Source of the DNA: Romboutsia faecis
Lineage (GTDB): Bacteria; Bacillota; Clostridia; Peptostreptococcales; Peptostreptococcaceae
DNA: 64,000 nt
Assembly: GCF_014323405.1 (NCBI RefSeq)
Contig: NZ_JACRWE010000002.1
Coordinates: 434,001-498,000 of the forward strand
Reading direction: 5' to 3'
The notes beneath the pieces were generated by a model. The model did not search any database. It worked only from the letters and a program-made list of their open reading frames with translations, and had not been told where the DNA came from. Positions 55,397-63,533 of this stretch are shown piece after piece (within the stretch, counting starts at the first letter, position 1; every line of letters starts with the position of its first letter). A program made the position numbers and the translations under genes.

Positions 55397-56297
55397 AGAT
55401 TTACTAAAGACTATTGCTGATTTATCATCAACACCTACAGGAGCTTTTAATATACGTAGCAATGGTAAAGCTATTCAAAGACAATGTTCAGAAAATATAG
55501 AAATAATAACAAAAGAAGATAAGACCGGAATTGATATTACTGTAAAGCCAAATACTAAGCATGAAAGTTTGCATATACCCGTTGTTATAACTGAATCGGG
55601 GATTAATGACCTAGTATATAATGACTTTGAAATCGGAGCAAATTCAGATATAGTTATAATTGCAGGATGTGGTATTCATAATGATGGTCATGCTAAAAGT
55701 CAACATGATGGAATTCACTTTTTTCATATAGATAAAGGTGCAAAAGTTAAGTATATTGAAAAACATTATGGAGAAGGTAGTGGAGATGGTGAGAGAGAAC
55801 TTAACCCAACCACAATTGTAAAAATGGAGGAAAACTCTTATTGTGAAATGGAAATGGTTCAAATTGAAGGAGTAAATTCAACAATTAGAGAAACAACAGC
55901 TTATCTTGCAAAAGGAGCAAAACTTATAGTTATAGAAAAACTTATGACTCATGATAATCAAATAGCTCATTCAAATATGACAGTATACTTAAATGGAGAA
56001 GATTCAACAGTTCAAGTTATATCTCGTTCTGTTGCAAAAAATGATTCAGAGCAAGTTTTCCACCCTACTGTAGTTGGAAACGAAAAATGTAGGGCACATG
56101 TTCAATGTGATTCTATAATAATGGACAAGGCAAAAGTAAGATCTGTTCCAGAAATAGCTGCTAATAATACAGATGCTCAAATGGTTCATGAAGCTGCAAT
56201 AGGTAAAATAAATAATGATCAGCTAATAAAACTACAGACTTTTGGTATGGATGAAGAGGAAGCTGAAGATATTATAGTTGAAGCATTTTTAAATTAG
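55380..56297 (+). CDS. SufB/SufD-family scaffold protein
   Basis: 305 residues, shorter than typical SufB (about 470). Beta-helix core with A-H-S-N-M-T-V-Y and Q-V-I-S-R-S-V-A near 190-215, and a C-terminal helical domain with H-E-A-A-I-G-K-I-N-N-D-Q-L near 275. With SufC it forms the minimal two-gene SufBC (SMS-like) set of many anaerobes, building Fe-S clusters without SufD, SufS or SufU nearby. Confidence 0.92.
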   Translation: MNQNTKDLLKTIADLSSTPTGAFNIRSNGKAIQRQCSENIEIITKEDKTGIDITVKPNTKHESLHIPVVITESGINDLVYNDFEIGANSDIVIIAGCGIHNDGHAKSQHDGIHFFHIDKGAKVKYIEKHYGEGSGDGERELNPTTIVKMEENSYCEMEMVQIEGVNSTIRETTAYLAKGAKLIVIEKLMTHDNQIAHSNMTVYLNGEDSTVQVISRSVAKNDSEQVFHPTVVGNEKCRAHVQCDSIIMDKAKVRSVPEIAANNTDAQMVHEAAIGKINNDQLIKLQTFGMDEEEAEDIIVEAFLN

Positions 56298-56325
56298 AAA
56301 TCTATAAAGATATAAATTATAAAGC

Positions 56326-56368
56326 ATAAAATAACCTAACTATTATAAAATAGTTGGGTTATTTTATA
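56326..56368 (+). terminator. Terminator after the Suf genes
   Basis: ATAAAATAACCTAACTATT pairs with AATAGTTGGGTTATTTTAT with one wobble. Confidence 0.9.
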
Positions 56369-56500
56369 GAATATTTTTAATAGAAGGAAAATTATTTGGA
56401 GTATTAAAAATAAATATAAATTTCATTAATAGGTAGATATTATATTAGCTATATAAAATGGCAATAATAATATAAAACGAAGAGAAGGGATGACTTTTGT

Positions 56501-56785
56501 ATGTTAAATAAATTGGCAAAAAATCAATATGTAAAGTTAGTAAAAGAAAATGGCAAAAAGAAAGAAGTTGAATACGGCATAGTATTAAACGAGAATGGAG
56601 ATCAATACGATATAATGAGTGTTGGGTTCGAAAATAAAGATGGGCATTTTTTAGAATATCCACCAAATGTAGAAAACTTAGTTCAAACTTACACAACTCA
56701 TGAAGGAACAATATTTGATGAAGTAAAAGAGAATGAAGTGAGAAGAGCTATGAATGTTTGGGTAGAGAAAAATTATAAGATTTAA
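56501..56785 (+). CDS. Hypothetical protein
   Basis: 94 residues, soluble, start at ATG 56501 (ribosome-binding site weak, GAAGAGAAGGGATGA further upstream). A first beta-rich half (Y-V-K-L-V-K-E-N-G-K-K-K-E-V-E-Y-G) and a second half with E-G-T-I-F-D-E-V. No family recognised. A short hairpin terminator follows (GGGGAGTA/TACTCTCC, 56792-56816). Confidence 0.65.
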   Translation: MLNKLAKNQYVKLVKENGKKKEVEYGIVLNENGDQYDIMSVGFENKDGHFLEYPPNVENLVQTYTTHEGTIFDEVKENEVRRAMNVWVEKNYKI

Positions 56786-56944
56786 ATCCAATGGGGGAGT
56801 AGATTTACTCTCCTTTTGTGTTATTAAATATAGATTTCTAACAGTAAACTTCATAAAAAGACTAAACTCAATTTTATCAATAAGCAATATAGCAAAATAT
56901 AAATTAAAATGATATAATTATTATAAAATAAAGGGGGAATAAAT

Positions 56945-58732
56945 GTGAGCCAATACGTAAATATTAACTCTCAATTAGATGCACTAAAGTTGAAAGAGAT
57001 AGAACAAACCTTTTATTACAAGATAAAAGATAATATTAATACAGTGCCCAAAATTACTCCTTTTAAAGGGATTAATACAGATTTACTTTATATTAAAGAT
57101 AATAAAATTTTATTTATAAAGTTTATGGATACTACAGAAGATTTATTTTTTATTTTAGAAGAAGAACTACTTGAGGTTATGAATGAAGAATATGAATCTA
57201 TGAAATTAAAAATGACTCAACTTAATAAAAATATAAGCTTTAATTATGTTTTTATTATGCCTTATGTTGAAATTGAAGATACATACGGTTTTGATGATTT
57301 CGTAAATAGTAATATTATAGATAGAAATAAATTAGAACAGATAGATTTAGACAGAAATATAATGGATACATATTTAAAAGAAGAAAATAATGAGATTGAC
57401 TTAAACTTATTACTATTGGATATCTGCCCAGAGTACTATATATTAAATAATAGGCTTCATTTGAATGATAGATTTAAGAAAATTTCTTTCTACAATGATG
57501 AATATAAGTACACTGCAACTATGTTAGAAAATAGTCAAATAGAAAACGCTATTTCAATAAATTATGGTAATACGTTGTTCAAAGGTGGTTCAGGAAGTGG
57601 AAAAACTTCCATTATGATTTCAAGAGCTATTAAACTAGCTAGGGTGTATCCACATCATAAATTTTTAATTTTCACTTATACAAAGCAACTTAGAAATGAG
57701 CTAAGAGAGCATTTAGATATAATTTATAAAGATAATACTAATTTAGAAGTGCATACTTTTAGTTCTTTTATTTTTAAATTAGCAAAAAAGTACAATTTAG
57801 TTATAGATTATAATATGCTAAAAAATGACTATGAAAAGACTTTTAATAATCTTATCAAGCAAGCTAAGAATATTATAAAAACTAAAAGCATGTTTAAAGG
57901 TATTTTTATCGATGAAGTAGAAAGTTTTTCGGTAAATGAAGTAGATTTTATTAGAGAATTCTTATATAAATCAAAATATATATTTAATGTATTTTATTGT
58001 GAAAGTTTAAATATTTCTAATCACTTAAATATATTTAAACCAGCTTTTAATAATATTGAATTTAATGAAGAAGTTGTTTTAGATAAAAATTATAGACAAT
58101 CAAAAGAATTAATTAATTTCACAAATAGATTTGTTGAAAACTCTAATGACTATATTAATACTTTAAGGCCAAATTTAAATAAAGAAATTTTTACAACTAC
58201 GAAACCAATTCTAAATGAAGGTAAGGTAGTAGATATAGTTAAGGTAAGTGATTTAGATGAGCAATTGAGTGCAATACTTTGGGAAATTGAATACTTTACA
58301 ACTAAAAAGGGGCTAAACTATTCGGATATAGCAATAGTATATCCATATAATAAGAAAAAACTAAAAAGTGGAAAGACAATTTACTTCCAATATTTAATAA
58401 GAAAAGCTTTAGAAGAAAGGGAAATCCCTTATATATATGCAGAGGATACATTGACTAATCTAAGCCCTAGAAATGGGGTTACAATATCAAATATTTATTC
58501 TATTAAAAATTTAGAATATAAAGCATTGGTATTCTGTGAACTAGAAATGTTATATAATCAGACAATAAGTGATAAAGAACAAGATTATCAAATAAATGAT
58601 TTTGTTGGTGACTTAAATAAAATATACTTAGCAATAAATAGAGCAACTGAATATTTAAGTATAATAACTACATTAAATGAAGACGGTAGTGATTTAATAA
58701 AATTATTAATGGATTCAAAAAAATATAAATAA
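56945..58732 (+). CDS. UvrD/Rep-type SF1 helicase
   Basis: 595 residues, GTG start behind AAGGGGGAA; the overlapping ATG-TGA at 56943 cannot be used. An N-terminal NERD-like or nuclease-related part (to about 190) lacks an obvious catalytic set. Helicase motifs follow: I G-G-S-G-S-G-K-T-S near 217, Ia F-T-Y-T-K-Q-L-R, II I-F-I-D-E-V-E-S, IV L-D-K-N-Y-R-Q-S, V S-I-K-N-L-E-Y-K-A, VI A-I-N-R-A-T-E. The DNA role is unknown; accessory repair or antiphage functions are possible. Confidence 0.85.
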   Translation: MSQYVNINSQLDALKLKEIEQTFYYKIKDNINTVPKITPFKGINTDLLYIKDNKILFIKFMDTTEDLFFILEEELLEVMNEEYESMKLKMTQLNKNISFNYVFIMPYVEIEDTYGFDDFVNSNIIDRNKLEQIDLDRNIMDTYLKEENNEIDLNLLLLDICPEYYILNNRLHLNDRFKKISFYNDEYKYTATMLENSQIENAISINYGNTLFKGGSGSGKTSIMISRAIKLARVYPHHKFLIFTYTKQLRNELREHLDIIYKDNTNLEVHTFSSFIFKLAKKYNLVIDYNMLKNDYEKTFNNLIKQAKNIIKTKSMFKGIFIDEVESFSVNEVDFIREFLYKSKYIFNVFYCESLNISNHLNIFKPAFNNIEFNEEVVLDKNYRQSKELINFTNRFVENSNDYINTLRPNLNKEIFTTTKPILNEGKVVDIVKVSDLDEQLSAILWEIEYFTTKKGLNYSDIAIVYPYNKKKLKSGKTIYFQYLIRKALEEREIPYIYAEDTLTNLSPRNGVTISNIYSIKNLEYKALVFCELEMLYNQTISDKEQDYQINDFVGDLNKIYLAINRATEYLSIITTLNEDGSDLIKLLMDSKKYK

Positions 58733-58747
58733 AAAATTAATTAAATT

Positions 58748-58812
58748 AAAAAATAGAAACTTATTTAGGTATTCATGCCATATGGCACTCCTAAATTAAG
58801 TTTCTATTTTTA
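58748..58812. terminator. Three-tier bidirectional terminator
   Basis: AAAAATAGAAACTTA/TAAGTTTCTATTTTT, inside it TTTAGG/CCTAAA and GCCATATGGC. Serves the converging helicase and uppP genes. Confidence 0.92.
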
Positions 58813-58821
58813 AAGAATATA

Positions 58822-59634
58822 TTATTTCATGAAATAGAAATAAGCTAAAACTATTATACCAAGAACAATCCTATAGTAACCGAACACTTTAAAGTCATGT
58901 TTTTTGATATAGTCTAGCAAGAATTTAATTGCAAATACAGAAACAATAAATGCAACTAAAGAACCTGTAGCTAATAATAACCATTCAAAGCCACTAAATG
59001 CAAAGCCCACTTTTAAAAGTTTTAGTGCGCTAGCACCAAGCATAGTAGGAACTGCTAAGAAGAATGAAAATTCAGTAGCTACATATCTTGATGTACCAAG
59101 TAAAACAGCACCTATTATAGTAGAACCTGATCTAGATGTACCAGGTATAAGAGCTAAGCATTGGAATAAACCAATACCAAGTGCTAGTTTATATGTAAGT
59201 TGACTAAAATCAGATACCTTAGGTTTTTTATTTCTATTTTCAAGCATTATCATTATAATCCCATAAACTATAAGTGCAGTGGCAACTGTAGTCGAATTGA
59301 AGAATAATTCATCTATTTTGTCTTCAAATAAAACACCTATTAAACCAGATGGGATTATAGCGATGATTACCTTTGCCCATAGGCTTAAAGTATCATTTTT
59401 TTGGATCTTAGTTTTTGATGGATCAAAAGGGTTTAATTTCTTAAAGAATATCATAAGTACAGCAAGGATTGAACCAAACTGAATTACCACGAAGAAAGTA
59501 CTCATAAATGCTTGTGATTGATTTAGTTTAAGAAACTCATCCACTAATATCATATGACCTGTACTACTTACTGGTAACCATTCAGTTATACCTTGGACAA
59601 TACCTAAAATAATGACTTTTAACATTTCAATCAT
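58822..59634 (-). CDS. uppP: Undecaprenyl-diphosphatase
   Basis: 270-residue membrane phosphatase that recycles the lipid carrier for peptidoglycan and gives bacitracin resistance (BacA). Catalytic segments: G-I-V-Q-G-I-T-E-W-L-P-V-S-S-T-G-H near 15 and P-G-T-S-R-S-G-S-T near 163. About eight helices. GGAGGTAATAAAAT before the ATG. Single gene between two terminators. Confidence 0.96.
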   Translation of the reverse strand: MIEMLKVIILGIVQGITEWLPVSSTGHMILVDEFLKLNQSQAFMSTFFVVIQFGSILAVLMIFFKKLNPFDPSKTKIQKNDTLSLWAKVIIAIIPSGLIGVLFEDKIDELFFNSTTVATALIVYGIIMIMLENRNKKPKVSDFSQLTYKLALGIGLFQCLALIPGTSRSGSTIIGAVLLGTSRYVATEFSFFLAVPTMLGASALKLLKVGFAFSGFEWLLLATGSLVAFIVSVFAIKFLLDYIKKHDFKVFGYYRIVLGIIVLAYFYFMK

Positions 59635-59780
59635 ATTTTATTACCTCCAAATAAAAAATACATAATTTACACTTTAATTTGTAAAAACACTAAATAAAAG
59701 TATATCAACAATAAGAAATATATTCAAGTCAAAAGAAAAAATGTTATATTTATAGTAATATATAATAATAAGGAGGCTCT

Positions 59781-60689
59781 ATGGAAAATACTACAATTTT
59801 AACTGATAGTGAATTTGAGCTATTTAATCAGTTTTCACAAAAGCTTAATCCAAATACAAAACATGATTATTTGTCAAAAATAGTATTAATGAAAGCATTT
59901 CTAGAAGAGAAAGATTTATTAGAGGTGACAAAGTATGAGTGCAACGAATTTATAGATTATGTAAAGGACAAATATGCAAAATCAACATGTGAGAAGATTT
60001 ATAGTTATTTACATAGTTTTTATAACTTTATGAATAAAAAAAATTATATTGAAATAAATCCATTTACATATGTAAAAAAGCCAGAAGTAAGTAGAATAAA
60101 AACTAAGGATGATGTTTTAAGTGTTCAAGAGATAAATAAACTTGTTGAAATTCTTCCTAAGTTGAACATAAGGGATAGAGTAATTATGATATTTTTAGCA
60201 ACTACAGGGTGCTTACTTAATGAACTTGTAAATTTAAAATGGAAAGATATTATGATGGATGATAAAAATAATACTTATGTAAAATTAGGAAAGAACAAGA
60301 AAGAAAGAGTAGTAAAACTTCATCCATATTGTTTTAAATTAATAGAATACTATAGAGATTACTCAGGTCTTTCAGAAATAATACTTCCAACTGATGATTT
60401 TGTATTCACAACTCAAAAAAGTAATTCTATAACAGATAGAAATGTAAGATTAATAGTGAAAAAAGCATTAGATTATGCAGGATTATCACAGTATTCTGCA
60501 AAGGATTTTAGACATTCTTTTGCAGCAATAAGCTTAAGACTTGGAGCAGATGAAGAGGATATTAAAAATCAACTAGGGTGGAGTGATAAGTACTATGCTA
60601 TTAGATACAAATATGTATTAAATTTTGTAGATAGTGAAAGTGTAGATTATATTATGAGTAATGATCATTTAAGTATTAATAAAAAGTAA
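59781..60689 (+). CDS. Tyrosine recombinase/integrase-like protein with altered active site
   Basis: 302 residues, AAGGAGGCTCT before the ATG. N-terminal SAM-like core-binding domain (to about 100) and C-terminal phage-integrase fold. The usual G-L-R-I-S-E-L reads G-C-L-L-N-E-L, so catalytic Arg I is Leu 145; the H-x-x-R motif reads K-D-F-R (241-244). Lys (about 172), Arg 244, Trp 267 and Tyr 276 remain. XerD-like in general shape. It may bind DNA but cut poorly or not at all. No att sites or mobile genes nearby. Confidence 0.85.
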   Translation: MENTTILTDSEFELFNQFSQKLNPNTKHDYLSKIVLMKAFLEEKDLLEVTKYECNEFIDYVKDKYAKSTCEKIYSYLHSFYNFMNKKNYIEINPFTYVKKPEVSRIKTKDDVLSVQEINKLVEILPKLNIRDRVIMIFLATTGCLLNELVNLKWKDIMMDDKNNTYVKLGKNKKERVVKLHPYCFKLIEYYRDYSGLSEIILPTDDFVFTTQKSNSITDRNVRLIVKKALDYAGLSQYSAKDFRHSFAAISLRLGADEEDIKNQLGWSDKYYAIRYKYVLNFVDSESVDYIMSNDHLSINKK

Positions 60690-60772
60690 AGTACTTATAC
60701 TAGGATATATGTAAAGTTAATAAAGTTAAAAAACAAAAGAATATAACTGTTAAGTAATGATATATTAAATAA

Positions 60773-60819
60773 TATCTAAAAATGAGTAATAGAGTCAACC
60801 TATTACTCATTTTTAGATA
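60773..60819. terminator. Perfect 20-bp inverted repeat, bidirectional terminator
   Basis: TATCTAAAAATGAGTAATAG and its exact complement, 7-nt loop. Lies between the recombinase gene and the decayed minus-strand gene. Confidence 0.9.
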
Positions 60820-60828
60820 TAGAGTATT

Positions 60829-61116
60829 TTAATTAAGCTTAGAAAGATCAGATGTATGATTAAGAGCTAATTGTCTACTATCAGCAACCATTCTATCAAT
60901 AAAAGTTTCCGTATTTTTCAGTATTGTGCCTCATTTCTTGAATTAAATATCTTTTTACTATTTTTAATAGTACACAATCACTCTTTTTAGGAAAGAATAG
61001 TTATCTACAAATGTTGTATATAACTCATAAATAAAACTATAACAGTCAAAATTTATTTTACGATTTATTATATTTTTCAAAGTTATTATTCCAGGTAAGT
61101 TTAAATGAGATGAACA
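60829..61116 (-). pseudogene. Decayed gene of unknown family
   Basis: Minus strand: L-P-G-I-I-T-L-K-N-I-I-N-R-K, Y-S-F-I-Y-E-L-Y-T-T-F-V-D-N-Y-S, frameshift near 60968, K-I-V-K-R-Y-L-I-Q-E-M-R-H-N-T-E-K-Y-G, a second shift near 60910, then F-I-D-R-M-V-A-D-S-R-Q-L-A and D-L-S-K-L-N, stop at 60829. The consecutive frames make a sensible charged-helical C-terminus. No start or family recognised. The remaining 190 bp to the next gene show nothing. Confidence 0.55.
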
Positions 61117-61308
61117 TTTTTATTTTTGAAATAGATGGAAAAAATGGTTAGAAAATAAAATAGTAGGGTATTAAAAGAATATAACAGTAAACAAATTAAA
61201 CTTTAGTAAAAAAGTTGAGATGAAGAATGAATTTATAAAAGGATACTTTGGAAATAGAGATATATAAAAGTTAGGTTAGTTTTAAAATAAAATTCAGGAG
61301 GGGCAAAT

Positions 61309-61701
61309 ATGAAAATAGAGATATATGAAAAAAATATGTATGGAGTAAAAGGTTTGGTTAATTCAATAATGGATGAAGAGTCTTTAAGAATTGGAGATGA
61401 CTTAAAACAACTTAAAAATGAATTTAAAGAATTAGAAGTAGCGAGATATGAAATGGCTATAAAGCCAAGATATATAAGTTCTTTAGTAAATATAAGTGAG
61501 AATGATAATGAATATAATTCAAGAAGCAAGGTGATAGGCCAACTAATTAATATAAATACTAAAGATATAGGCCTAATAAGCAATGAAAATTTACCAATAG
61601 TTTTAGTCAATGGTGAAATTATAAAATCAGGAAAATATCCAAATATTGATGAGCTTAGAAAAAGGATTGAATTAGAAAAAACTAATATTAATTGTATATA
61701 A
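61309..61701 (+). CDS. ArsD-like protein without the metal-binding cysteines
   Basis: 130 residues, AGGAGGGG before the ATG. M-K-I-E-I-Y, D-L-K-Q-L-K-N-E-F near 33 and the C-terminal L-P-I-V-L-V-N-G-E-I-I-K-S-G-K-Y-P match the ArsD fold, the chaperone that hands As(III)/Sb(III) to ArsA. Where ArsD has the Cys-Cys pair after M-C-C-S-T-G this protein has M-Y-G-V-K-G; the only Cys is near the C-terminus. No arsA, arsB or arsR nearby, so arsenic transfer is unlikely. Confidence 0.7.
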   Translation: MKIEIYEKNMYGVKGLVNSIMDEESLRIGDDLKQLKNEFKELEVARYEMAIKPRYISSLVNISENDNEYNSRSKVIGQLININTKDIGLISNENLPIVLVNGEIIKSGKYPNIDELRKRIELEKTNINCI

Positions 61702-61734
61702 TGATAACCTTTAAATTATTAATATTGATAAAAT

Positions 61735-61779
61735 AAAAATAGGGAAAGTCTCTAGTTATGAGATTTACCCTATTTTTTA
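61735..61779 (+). terminator. Terminator after the ArsD-like gene
   Basis: AAAAATAGGG with inner TCTC/GAGA pairs with CCCTATTTTTT. Confidence 0.85.
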
Positions 61780-61936
61780 TTTATAGTGATTAGAATAGTG
61801 GATTTTGTTTATGAAGTAGGTCTGTATATCATCTTTTTTTATCTAAATTTGTAGAAAAGTACCATTTAAAATATACTGAATTTATGGTATAAATAGTTAA
61901 TAAGCTTAATTTAAGAAAAAAGACAAGGAGAACAAG

Positions 61937-63367
61937 ATGCAATATACACTAGAAAATAACGCGAATAGTAAAACTCAAAAAAAGAAAAAGTTCAAACTAC
62001 CGACAGCATATACAATATTATTTTCTATAATAGTTATAATTGCGATTATTAGTCAGTTTATACCAGGGGTTAAGGCTGCTACAGTAGCAGATATTGTGAT
62101 GGCTCCAATGAATGGACTAAAAGATGCAATAGATATATGTTTATATGTTCTTTTAATGGGAGGATTTTTAAATGTTGTTACAAAGACAGGAGCACTTGAT
62201 GCAGGTATAGGTTCAATAGTAAAGAAACTTAATGGTAAAGAGCTTTTACTAATACCAATATTGATGTTTGTCTTTTCATTAGGCGGAACGAGTTATGGAA
62301 TGGCAGAAGAGACTTTAGCTTTTTATGCTTTAGTTACTGCTACCATGATGGCTGCAGGATTTGATGCTCTTACTGCAGTAGCTACTATATTACTTGGAGC
62401 TGGTGTTGGAGTTTTAGGTTCAACCGTAAACCCATTTTTAGTGGCCACAAGTATTGATTCATTAAAGGGAGTAGGAGTTGAAGTAAATCAAGCAATAGTT
62501 ATGGGAATAGGTATTGCTTTATGGTTAGCAGCTCTATTAATATCTATATATTTTGTTATGAAATACGCAAAAAAGGTAAAAGAAGATAAGAATAATTCTT
62601 TATTATCAAAAGATGAGTTACAAAGTTCAACAGAAGCTTTTTTAGATGGAAAAGAAGAAACTTTAAAATTTACAACTAAGAGAAAGATTGTTATGTGTTT
62701 ATTTGGATTATCATTTGTAGTTATGATACTAGGTGTTATCCCTTGGGAGCGATTTGGTATAACTATATTTGAACATACTGATTTTTTAACAGGAATTTCT
62801 CTTGGTAATTGGTGGTTCTCAGAATTAGCAATGTGGTTTGTATTAATGTCTATAATAATAGGTATTGTTTACGGATTTAAGGAAAAAGAAATAGTTTCCT
62901 ATATAATAGAAGGTGCAGCGGAAATGGTAGGTGTAGCACTTATAATAGGTATATCAAGAGGCGTATCAGTTATAATGTCTAACACAGGTTTAGATGCTTA
63001 TGTATTACAAAATGCATCAGACGCCTTAAGTGGTATGTCACCAATATTATTTACAAATGTAACATTTTTGATTTATATTGGCTTATCATTTTTAATACCT
63101 TCAACATCAGGATTAGCAAGTGTATCTATACCTATATTCGGTGCATTGGCACATACTTTAGGATTCTCATCAGAGTTAGTAATATCGATACTTGGTGCTG
63201 GATGTGGTCTAGTAAACTTAATAACACCTACATCAGGTGTAGTCATGGGTGGACTTGCAATATCAAAAGTTGAGTATGGAACATGGATTAAATTTGCTAC
63301 AAAGATAATTGTGTGTATATTTATATCATCTGCTGTAATATTATCTGTAGGTATGATGTTACTTTAA
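61937..63367 (+). CDS. YfcC-family carrier (C4-dicarboxylate/basic amino acid type)
   Basis: 476 residues, 11-13 membrane helices, AAGGAGAAC before the ATG. YfcC hallmarks: A-Y-T-I-L-F-S near 27, M-A-P-M-N-G-L near 57, G-G-T-S-Y-G-M-A-E-E near 118, and P-S-T-S-G-L-A-S near 390. Family members include proposed arginine/ornithine and dicarboxylate carriers; the substrate here is open. Single gene between two terminators. Confidence 0.9.
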   Translation: MQYTLENNANSKTQKKKKFKLPTAYTILFSIIVIIAIISQFIPGVKAATVADIVMAPMNGLKDAIDICLYVLLMGGFLNVVTKTGALDAGIGSIVKKLNGKELLLIPILMFVFSLGGTSYGMAEETLAFYALVTATMMAAGFDALTAVATILLGAGVGVLGSTVNPFLVATSIDSLKGVGVEVNQAIVMGIGIALWLAALLISIYFVMKYAKKVKEDKNNSLLSKDELQSSTEAFLDGKEETLKFTTKRKIVMCLFGLSFVVMILGVIPWERFGITIFEHTDFLTGISLGNWWFSELAMWFVLMSIIIGIVYGFKEKEIVSYIIEGAAEMVGVALIIGISRGVSVIMSNTGLDAYVLQNASDALSGMSPILFTNVTFLIYIGLSFLIPSTSGLASVSIPIFGALAHTLGFSSELVISILGAGCGLVNLITPTSGVVMGGLAISKVEYGTWIKFATKIIVCIFISSAVILSVGMMLL

Positions 63368-63375
63368 GATAAAGT

Positions 63376-63434
63376 AAATAGGCTATTGTAATATAAAAAC
63401 TTTTTAAGTTTTGATATATTGCAATAGCCTTTTA
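63376..63434 (+). terminator. Terminator after the YfcC gene
   Basis: AAATAGGCTATTG pairs with CAATAGCCTTTT, with a further AAACTT/AAGTTT hairpin inside. Confidence 0.85.
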
Positions 63435-63464
63435 TAGTTAGAAAAGAGATATTTTATTTTTGTA

Positions 63465-63495
63465 TTGACACTCCACCTAGGGGAGGCTTTATTCT
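63465..63495 (+). promoter_or_regulatory. MerR-type promoter of the second MATE gene
   Basis: TTGACA and TATTCT with a 19-bp spacer holding the dyad CTCCACCTAGGGGAGG, typical of drug-sensing MerR regulators. The cognate regulator is not in this window unless the TipA-like protein serves both. Confidence 0.8.
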
Positions 63496-63533
63496 AATAT
63501 ATAGTATGTATAAATAAGAAAGGAGTAGATATT

